A stretch of 11,457 bases of DNA, taken from NCBI GenBank assembly GCA_944359735.1, contig CALVTA010000039.1:1-11457 (forward strand), given 5' to 3'. Origin of the DNA: an uncultured Bacilli bacterium. GTDB lineage: Bacteria > Bacillota_I > Bacilli_A > RF39 > UBA660. The position numbers and the translations under genes were made by a program. The notes under the pieces are model-generated. The model worked only from the letters and a program-made list of their open reading frames with translations. It had not been told where the DNA came from and did not search any database. This document shows, in pieces, positions 6,643 through 11,457 of the stretch; positions within the stretch are counted from its first letter, which is position 1; each line of letters begins with the position of its first letter.

Positions 6643-6688
6643 TATATTACCTTTTGCTTGATAAGGTTTATATCATTATTACTCTTTT
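6626..6688. terminator. Bidirectional terminator between convergent genes
   Basis: AAGAGTAATAAT (6628-6639) and ATTATTACTCTT (6675-6686) form a perfect 12-bp outer stem. ACCTT (6649-6653) and AAGGT (6663-6667) extend it inward. T-rich tracts follow on both strands. The arms encode the last codons of both the ABC-F gene and the activase gene. Confidence 0.8.
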
Positions 6689-7629
6689 ATTTTTAGGGCT
6701 CCTTTATCACATCTGTTACCCCAATAGTCTAATATTTTACTATCTTTTTTAACTACTATTATTTCACAGTGATTAGGACATCCTTTGCATTCAATACCTG
6801 TCGTTTCAAAGTTGGCATCTTTTATTTTAAAGTTAAATTCTTTTTTTATACCTGTTTTTCTTGCTAAGATAGCACTGCCGATAGCACCCATTAAATGACC
6901 ATTTTTATCTACAATAATATCTTCTTTAAGTAGATCTTCAAAGGCTTTTTTTACTCCTATATTTTTAGATACTCCACCTTGAAAGATAATAGGACCTTTT
7001 ATTCTTTTTCCTTTACCAACATTATTAAGATAATTAGAAGCAACGCTGTAACAAAGACCTGCAATGATATCATTTCTTTTATAACCCATTTGAATTTTGT
7101 GTACTAAATCAGATTCAGCAAAAACAGTACATCTAGCAGCAATATTAGTAGGATTTTTGCTAGAGATTGCAATTTTACCAAAGTCTTCAACATCAAGTCC
7201 TAATCTTTTGGCTTGACTAGAAAGAAAAGATCCTGTTCCTGCTGCACATAGGGTGTTCATAGCATAGTCTGTAACTATACCATTATCAAGTAAAATAATC
7301 TTAGAATCTTGACCTCCAATTTCTAAAATAGTTTTAACATCAGGATACTTGGATAGGGTTCCAATAGCATGGGCCGTTATTTCATTTTTTATACTATTTG
7401 CGTCTAACATTGTTCCAATTAATTTTCTAGCAGAACCGGTTGTACCAATTCCTACTATTTTTGTATCTTTATTTAGTTGTTTTTCTATATCTTTTAAGAC
7501 ATTTTTTACTGCTTTAATAGGGTTACCTTCAGTCCAAAGATAAGTGCTTGCTAGTATATTATCTTCATTATCGAGAACTACTCCTTTAGTAGAAATAGAT
7601 CCTATATCAATTCCTAGATATGCTTCCAT
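6679..7629 (-). CDS. Acyl-CoA dehydratase activase (BcrAD/BadFG/HgdC-type ATPase)
   Basis: 316 aa, ASKHA-fold ATPase that in known systems forms a homodimer with one bridging [4Fe-4S] cluster and pushes single electrons into a partner Fe-S protein at the cost of ATP. Visible motifs: D-I-G-S-I-S-T-K (8-15, phosphate 1), G-I-G-T-T-G (60-65), E-I-G-G-Q-D-S-K (103-110), C128 in N-T-L-C-A-A-G-T-G and C167 in A-A-R-C-T-V-F-A-E (the expected cluster ligands), then F-Q-G-G-V (216-220). Compared with plain HgdC there is a C-terminal extension with C281-x2-C284-x3-C288 and C307, a possible second metal or Fe-S site. The gene overlaps the upstream gene by 23 bp and has a strong AAAGGAGG, so it is the last gene of a three-gene unit. 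Acyl-CoA dehydratase activation is the classic role, but relatives serve other reductases, so the true partner substrate is unknown. Confidence 0.9.
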   Translation of the reverse strand: MEAYLGIDIGSISTKGVVLDNEDNILASTYLWTEGNPIKAVKNVLKDIEKQLNKDTKIVGIGTTGSARKLIGTMLDANSIKNEITAHAIGTLSKYPDVKTILEIGGQDSKIILLDNGIVTDYAMNTLCAAGTGSFLSSQAKRLGLDVEDFGKIAISSKNPTNIAARCTVFAESDLVHKIQMGYKRNDIIAGLCYSVASNYLNNVGKGKRIKGPIIFQGGVSKNIGVKKAFEDLLKEDIIVDKNGHLMGAIGSAILARKTGIKKEFNFKIKDANFETTGIECKGCPNHCEIIVVKKDSKILDYWGNRCDKGALKIKE

Positions 7630-8695
7630 TTTTTTCCTCCTTTTTTAATTTTAATAAATCATAAAACGCTTCAATTCTTGTATTTAATCCCTCAACTCCT
7701 GTTTGTTCATCAAAAGATAAAAATATAATTGGCATATTGTTATCTTTAGCAATATTCATTATTATAGGCATTGCTCCTATTTCTGGAGTACATCCTGTAG
7801 GTTTAGTGTGGATGATACCATCATATTTATGTTTTTTTAACCAGTAGACTCTATAGACATTATCTAGTCCATCTGCACCTAATGTATATTTACAATACTT
7901 TCTTACTTTAAATTTCATATATTTTTCTATTAATTTTTTCTGCCATAATAAATAGCTTAAATTAGTAAATCTTTTTATTTCAATGTTGAAACTTGCTAAT
8001 AGTTTTTCTAATTCATAATTAGAAAAAGGTTCCATAGAAGTATATAACTCTCCAATAATTCCTACTTTTAAGCAGTCCTTAGGTTTATTTATCTTTATTT
8101 TTTTTAATTCTTTTTTTGTTTTATGATATAAAAAAGTTAGTTTTATAATACTATTTTCTTTGTTTGCTTTTTTTATAAAGTTATCTTTAATTTTTTTAAA
8201 GCTGTTTTTTTCTTCTTCAAAACCGACTCTTTTTCTAATAAAAATATCAATTTTATCTAAGTAATAAATATAAAGAAGAGTATTAAGTATTTCCTTTATT
8301 AATTTTCTTCTAGTTAAATAGGGGTTAAGTTCTAACATTGTATTATAGAGTTCACTAAATCTTAGATGATCTCGTTCCATTATTTGGTACATAGTAAAGT
8401 TATAGCCTAAATCTTTTAGTATTGTTTCTTGGACTTCAGCATAGTATCTATATCTGCATCCTCCTCCTGCTTGGAATAGAACAGTCGCACCCTTATTTAA
8501 AGCTTCAATGAAATTACCTAAGTTATATTTAAATGGAACACAGACAGTGTCAGGACTAAATTTAGAGCCTAAAGAAATAGTTTCTCTAGTTATTTTAGGC
8601 ATTTCTATTACTTTTAAATGTGTAGTGTTTGTTATTAGTTTTTTTATTGGATTAAAATAATTACCTAATTGAGGGAAGGCTATTAATTGTTTCAT
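7607..8695 (-). CDS. 2-hydroxyacyl-CoA dehydratase-like (HgdB-like) Fe-S protein
   Basis: 362 aa cytoplasmic protein resembling the 'CoA protein activase'/HgdB-like family found beside BcrAD-type ATPases. Candidate cluster cysteines are C52 in T-V-C-V-P-F-K, C80 in G-G-G-C-R-Y-R-Y and C302 in P-T-G-C-T-P-E; C208 and C268 are less clearly placed. The middle (about 120-205) is a lysine-rich helical insert. The start overlaps the upstream stop as ATGA, with AAAGGAGG 9 nt before, indicating translational coupling. It is shorter than typical HgdB subunits and lacks an obvious second dehydratase subunit partner, so a true 2-hydroxyacyl-CoA dehydration is uncertain. Related double-cubane cluster proteins reduce small molecules instead. 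Family assignment is from motif and context, not from a search. Confidence 0.7.
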   Translation of the reverse strand: MKQLIAFPQLGNYFNPIKKLITNTTHLKVIEMPKITRETISLGSKFSPDTVCVPFKYNLGNFIEALNKGATVLFQAGGGCRYRYYAEVQETILKDLGYNFTMYQIMERDHLRFSELYNTMLELNPYLTRRKLIKEILNTLLYIYYLDKIDIFIRKRVGFEEEKNSFKKIKDNFIKKANKENSIIKLTFLYHKTKKELKKIKINKPKDCLKVGIIGELYTSMEPFSNYELEKLLASFNIEIKRFTNLSYLLWQKKLIEKYMKFKVRKYCKYTLGADGLDNVYRVYWLKKHKYDGIIHTKPTGCTPEIGAMPIIMNIAKDNNMPIIFLSFDEQTGVEGLNTRIEAFYDLLKLKKEEKNGSISRN

Positions 8696-9597
8696 AAATG
8701 TATTCCTCCTTTTAACATATCAAGAAAGCTTTCAAGTCTTGTTATGACAGCAGTGTTATTAGTTAGGTCTTCAAAAGTTAGTAAAAGTAAAGGATGGTTC
8801 TTTCTTTTTCTTAATAACATCTCATTACTTAAAGAGTCAGGGCCACAAGGGAAAGCTGTTAAGAGGATAGTACCATCTATTTTATTTTTAAAATAATTGA
8901 AAGCAGCTAATCCTTCTTTATTCATAGTAAAATGAATTTTACTAGAAATTTTATTGCAATTATATTCTATTAACTCTCTTGGAACTTGATAACTATAAAT
9001 AATGGTAATATTATTCTTTTCTAAGTAATCTGTAACGCTTTTTCCAATTAAGTTATCTTTTAAAATATAAGGGTGACCTATTAGGAGAATTTTTGTATTT
9101 TTACTTTTTAAAGCAATTTTTGCTTTTTTTTCTTCGTTTTTGTAGTGGTTATTTTCTACTTCTTTAGCGAGGTTATAGGCTCTAGATGCTTCTATTAAAC
9201 TAAAACCTAAATCTTTTCCTATTTTTAAGAAGGCACTTTTTTCATTATGGTGGTGTTTGATGTCAATGTTATAATTTAATATTTTTATGTTTGGAAAAGT
9301 ATTTCTTACTAAATCATATAGACAATTAAAATTTGTACATACTTGTTCTGTTTTCTTTAAAGAGTATATTCTTGGAACTAATATTAAATCACATTTGTCT
9401 TTTATTTCTTCTATATGACCTAAGTATATTTTTAAAGCTAAACACGCTTCATCTATGCTTTTTTCTTTACCTAATATTAATGTCTTTGCGTTTGTATCAT
9501 TACTTTCAATATAATCTATTTTTAAAGCATCAAAAAATGCTTTCCAAATAGGAGAGTAGTAATAATATAGTAATGCTTTAGGAAGTCCTATTTTCAT
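8692..9597 (-). CDS. DUF2229-like acyl-CoA dehydratase activase-related protein
   Basis: 301 aa, first gene of the minus-strand unit. The opening I-G-L-P-K-A-L-L-Y-Y-Y-Y-S-P-I-W matches the DUF2229 pattern of an I-G-I-P-R-A-L start. Other marks are C52 in D-E-A-C-L-A-L-K, C87 and C92 in V-C-T-N-F-N-C, G-H-P-Y at 174-177 (usually G-R-P-Y) and P-C-G-P-D at 250-254. In many anaerobes this domain is fused with the BcrA-type ATPase and HgdB-like domains in one very large protein; here the parts are separate, adjacent genes, which supports joint function in one Fe-S complex. The start ATG has an AAAGG about 11 nt upstream. The biochemical role of DUF2229 is not established. Confidence 0.75.
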   Translation of the reverse strand: MKIGLPKALLYYYYSPIWKAFFDALKIDYIESNDTNAKTLILGKEKSIDEACLALKIYLGHIEEIKDKCDLILVPRIYSLKKTEQVCTNFNCLYDLVRNTFPNIKILNYNIDIKHHHNEKSAFLKIGKDLGFSLIEASRAYNLAKEVENNHYKNEEKKAKIALKSKNTKILLIGHPYILKDNLIGKSVTDYLEKNNITIIYSYQVPRELIEYNCNKISSKIHFTMNKEGLAAFNYFKNKIDGTILLTAFPCGPDSLSNEMLLRKRKNHPLLLLTFEDLTNNTAVITRLESFLDMLKGGIHL

Positions 9598-9648
9598 AAT
9601 TTATCATACCTTTCTTTATACTTTATGAAATAAGAATTTGATTTATAT

Positions 9649-9688
9649 TTGATTTTTTTAACAAATTTTGTAAATTATATAGTATAAT
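9649..9688. promoter_or_regulatory. Candidate overlapping divergent promoters with palindrome
   Basis: A plus-strand TATAAT at 9683-9688 (with TTAACA at 9658-9663, 19-nt spacer) and a minus-strand TATAAT at 9679-9674 lie almost back to back. Beside them is a near-palindrome centred on 9666 (ACAAA-T-TTTGT at 9661-9671, with flanking TT/AA). The minus promoter would serve the dehydratase-activase trio with a leader of about 70 nt, the plus promoter the decayed gene. No good minus -35 is seen, so this is tentative. Confidence 0.3.
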
Positions 9689-9696
9689 AAAGAAAA

Positions 9697-9903
9697 TTTA
9701 TTAGTGGTAAGGTACAATATCAAAGTTCATTTGATGTTGAGACATATTATTAAATTAAAGAAAGAAAACTTCATACTTTACCAGATCAGTTTTATGATTA
9801 TATAATTACTAATTCTAATAATGAACAGGCTAAAATAATGATTAAGGCTTTAAATGATGATTATTTAGTTAGAAAAAAGTGAAATTTAGAAGAAATTACT
9901 TAA
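9697..9903 (+). pseudogene. Decayed gene fragment of unknown function
   Basis: One frame keeps protein-like content across 69 codons (counting the final stop) but is broken by TAA at 9751-9753 and TGA at 9880-9882, and ends with TAA at 9901-9903. Readable pieces are S-G-K-V-Q-Y-Q-S-S-F-D-V-E-T-Y-Y, then H-T-L-P-D-Q-F-Y-D-Y-I-I-T-N-S-N and A-L-N-D-D-Y-L-V-R-K-K. No start codon with a ribosome binding site is clear in frame, so the 5' end may also be lost. I do not recognise the family. Confidence 0.45.
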
Positions 9904-9928
9904 TAATTATTAATTTTTTTATAATTTA

Positions 9929-9937
9929 TGATATAAT
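9929..9937 (+). promoter_or_regulatory. Extended -10 promoter of thioredoxin gene
   Basis: TGATATAAT is a full extended -10 (TG-n-TATAAT, consensus hexamer at 9932-9937). No clear -35 is needed or seen. Transcription would start near 9944, leaving a leader of about 14 nt that begins almost at the AGGAGG (9945-9950). Confidence 0.65.
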
Positions 9938-9957
9938 TAGACACAGGAGGTAAAAGT

Positions 9958-10503
9958 ATGAAGAAAGTTAATGTTGAAAAATTAAAAAGTGCTACTATAG
10001 TAATTTTAATTTTAATTATAGTTTTTGGTGCAAGTTATTTTACGTCAGAATTACAAGAGTGTGGTAGTAAAGATAATACTACTACAACTACAAGTTCTAC
10101 TAATAATAGTTCTAATGAAGATAGTTCTAGTAGTGATATTCCAGAAGATGAACAAGGAGATTTGAATGATATTGATATTGATGAATATTTAGATCTTAAA
10201 GAGGGAAGTGAGGCTTCTATTATTTATATAGCAAGACCTACTTGCCATTATTGTCAAGAAATGGAACCTATTGTCAGAAATGTAGTGTATGAGTATGATG
10301 TTACTGTTAATTATTTAAATACCGATGAGTTGGATGATGATGGGCAAGCTAAGTTAATTAAGTCTGATGATTACTTTAGTGAAGGATATGGTACACCTTT
10401 ATTACTTGTTGTTAAGGATGATGAAATTGTAGATATCTTAGAAGGACTTTCTGATAAAGATACAACTGTTAATTTCTTTAAAGATAATGGTTTTATTGAT
10501 TAG
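9958..10503 (+). CDS. Membrane-anchored thioredoxin-like protein
   Basis: 181 aa. A basic N-terminus is followed by one hydrophobic segment (about 11-29), so the protein is probably tethered with its domain outside the membrane. Residues 40-75 are a Thr/Ser then acidic linker. The thioredoxin fold spans about 76-181, with active site C96-H-Y-C99 after A-R-P-T and the cis-proline loop G-T-P at 145-147. A C-H-Y-C centre would suit thiol-disulfide exchange, either reducing or isomerising. It resembles the small thioredoxins annotated as bacteriocin-transport accessory proteins, but no bacteriocin genes are present here. C35 near the membrane is an extra cysteine. A strong AGGAGG precedes the ATG by 7 nt. 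The next gene starts 8 nt after its stop, so the two form an operon. Confidence 0.85.
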   Translation: MKKVNVEKLKSATIVILILIIVFGASYFTSELQECGSKDNTTTTTSSTNNSSNEDSSSSDIPEDEQGDLNDIDIDEYLDLKEGSEASIIYIARPTCHYCQEMEPIVRNVVYEYDVTVNYLNTDELDDDGQAKLIKSDDYFSEGYGTPLLLVVKDDEIVDILEGLSDKDTTVNFFKDNGFID

Positions 10504-10511
10504 AGGTATTT

Positions 10512-10943
10512 ATGAATAATGAAGAAATTTTAAAAAGTCAACTTGCTAGTTTTAAGAGTAAGTATCCTTTAACTATTGGATGGAGACTAAAGAAGCATTC
10601 TAAAGTATTACTTGAGCATTTACATGATGATGAAGTAATTAGATATGCTTTTTGTGCTCAAAAAAATAAGAGTTCTTTAGATGTAACTAGTACTGGTATA
10701 GTTGCTGTTACTAATAAAAGATTAGTGATTGCAAGAGATAGAGTTGTTTTTGGTTATTTCTTAGATAGTATTACTGCTGATATGTTTAATGATTTAAAGC
10801 TTAGAAGTGGTATTATATGGGGTAAGGTTATAATAGATACAGTTAGTGAACTTGTAATTTTATCTAATATAAGTAAGAGTGCTTTACCTGAGATTGAAGA
10901 AGAAGTAACTAGTGCAATGTTAGAATTAAAAGATGAGAATTAG
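10512..10943 (+). CDS. Small PH-domain-like protein (YokE-like)
   Basis: 143 aa, no signal peptide or membrane segment. Residues 1-35 are likely helical. The rest fits the bacterial PH-like fold: L-H-D-D-E-V-I-R-Y-A-F (37-47), T-S-T-G-I-V-A-V-T-N-K-R-L-V-I-A (59-74, the common 'T-N-K-R-L' strand), F-L-D-S-I-T (83-88), strands to about 118, and a closing helix (122-140). Bacterial PH-like proteins lack a shared known function. Its ribosome binding site AGAGG overlaps the TAG stop of the thioredoxin gene, giving tight co-expression and perhaps coupling. Family level is a motif-based judgement. Confidence 0.65.
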   Translation: MNNEEILKSQLASFKSKYPLTIGWRLKKHSKVLLEHLHDDEVIRYAFCAQKNKSSLDVTSTGIVAVTNKRLVIARDRVVFGYFLDSITADMFNDLKLRSGIIWGKVIIDTVSELVILSNISKSALPEIEEEVTSAMLELKDEN

Positions 10944-10964
10944 TTTCTTGTCTTTTTGTTTTTC

Positions 10965-10995
10965 TTGACATGGGAGTAAAACACGGGTGTATTAT
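10965..10995 (+). promoter_or_regulatory. Promoter of flavin reductase gene
   Basis: A consensus -35 TTGACA (10965-10970) is followed by TATTAT (10990-10995) at 19 nt, or TGTATT (10988-10993) at 17 nt. A small ACAC-GG-GTGT palindrome (10981-10990) overlaps the -10 and might be an operator. AGGAGG at 11002-11007 lies 8 nt before the ATG. Confidence 0.6.
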
Positions 10996-11015
10996 TGATA
11001 TAGGAGGAATAATTT

Positions 11016-11457
11016 ATGGAAAAGATATTATTTATGAATAGTAGTCCTAATAGGGATGGTAATACTTATAGAATAGGAGAAGAGTTATTAAAAGATAAAG
11101 AGCATGATGTTTTACAGATGGCAGATTATAGAATATCTCAGTATGGACAAGTATTTGATGATGATGAGATTAAAGATGTATTAAAAAAGATAGATGAGTG
11201 TGAGGTTTTAGTAATAGGTAGCCCTGTTTATTGGTATACTGTTTCTGGTATGTTAAAGACTTTCATAGATAGACTATATATGTTACCTGAAGCGGAAGCT
11301 TTAAGAGGTAAGAAATTATATTTATTCGCTCAAGGTTCTGCACCATCTTCTGATACTGTTAAGTCTATTGAGTTTTTATCTAATAGATTAAGTTATTTAA
11401 TGGGGATGGAGTTAAAGGGTGTTGTTACTGATAGTTCAGATGGTAGAGAAATATTAA
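11016..11457 (+). CDS. NAD(P)H-dependent FMN oxidoreductase, 3' end missing
   Basis: 147 codons are visible and the frame is still open at the window edge. The flavodoxin-like fold shows strand 1 I-L-F-M, then the FMN phosphate loop S-S-P-N-R-D-G-N-T (9-17), and the isoalloxazine loop G-S-P-V-Y-W-Y (68-74) followed by S-G-M-L-K-T-F-I-D-R (77-86), typical of NADPH-dependent FMN reductase/NAD(P)H quinone reductase families. A third strand L-Y-L-F-A-Q-G (101-107) holds a further flavin contact region. It is probably a cytoplasmic flavoenzyme reducing quinones or other acceptors. It has its own promoter, so it is likely not in the thioredoxin operon. The natural length would be about 170-190 aa. 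Confidence 0.88.
   Translation, partial: MEKILFMNSSPNRDGNTYRIGEELLKDKEHDVLQMADYRISQYGQVFDDDEIKDVLKKIDECEVLVIGSPVYWYTVSGMLKTFIDRLYMLPEAEALRGKKLYLFAQGSAPSSDTVKSIEFLSNRLSYLMGMELKGVVTDSSDGREIL

Noticed and set aside
7349..7543. 64-codon plus-strand ORF inside the activase gene
   Set aside because: Antisense shadow of conserved ATPase motifs; no ribosome site or promoter.
8687..8896. 69-codon plus-strand ORF at the junction of the HgdB-like and DUF2229-like genes
   Set aside because: It overlaps the coupled ATGA junction in antisense and has no start signals.
9333..9551. 72-codon plus-strand ORF inside the DUF2229-like gene
   Set aside because: Its Leu-rich content is the antisense of Lys/Ile/Asn-rich coding sequence, which gives false hydrophobic ORFs in AT-rich DNA.
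9880..9882. TGA read as Trp (code 4), which would mend part of the 9697-9903 frame
   Set aside because: TGA serves as the stop of two intact minus-strand genes here and Trp is TGG throughout; the TAA at 9751 would still break the frame.
1..11457. CRISPR array, tRNA or rRNA genes
   Set aside because: No regularly spaced repeats and no cloverleaf or rRNA-like sequence were seen on either strand.

Overview
The window is strongly AT-rich, with short intergenic gaps, strong AGGAGG-type ribosome binding sites and heavy use of AT-ending codons. TGA is used as a stop (it ends two of the minus-strand genes) and Trp is TGG, so the standard bacterial code applies. The gene content (a secreted glucosaminidase-like protein, a PMCA-like Ca2+ pump, an ABC-F ATPase, an oxygen-sensitive 2-hydroxyacyl-CoA dehydratase-type activase set, a membrane thioredoxin) suggests an anaerobic, low-GC Bacillota, possibly a gut lineage near Erysipelotrichia. 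That placement is inference.

Layout. 1-841: a 5' leader with two alternative pairings, a membrane-anchored lysozyme-fold protein and its terminator. 842-1219: a decayed small gene, an AT-rich terminator and a promoter. 1220-3835: a P-type Ca2+ ATPase. 3836-4340: a gene-free region that seems to hold the 3' end of a dead IS110-type insertion sequence on the minus strand, a GC-rich hairpin beside it, a 65-nt hairpin and a structured leader. 4341-4991: a protein with an endonuclease/exonuclease/phosphatase (EEP) fold signature whose catalytic motifs are largely lost. 5050-6642: an ABC-F ATPase with one intact and one degenerate ATP site. 6626-6688: a hairpin terminator shared by convergent genes. 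9597-6679 (minus): three overlapping genes encoding a DUF2229-like protein, an HgdB-like protein and a BcrAD/BadFG-type ATPase. 9598-9957: probable divergent control sequences, a second decayed gene and an extended -10 promoter. 9958-10943: a membrane thioredoxin and a small PH-domain-like protein. 11016-end: the start of an FMN-dependent oxidoreductase, cut by the window edge.

How the genes fit together. The minus-strand trio forms one translationally coupled unit: the ATPase should drive electrons into the Fe-S cluster(s) of its two partners. No dedicated dehydratase substrate genes lie nearby, so the substrate is unknown. The membrane thioredoxin (CHYC active site) could act on extracytoplasmic cysteine proteins such as the four-cysteine lysozyme-fold protein at the left end, but nothing in the sequence proves this. 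The most distinctive features are inactivated or asymmetric enzymes (EEP pseudoenzyme, half-degenerate ABC-F), gene decay at three sites, and several structured non-coding stretches.
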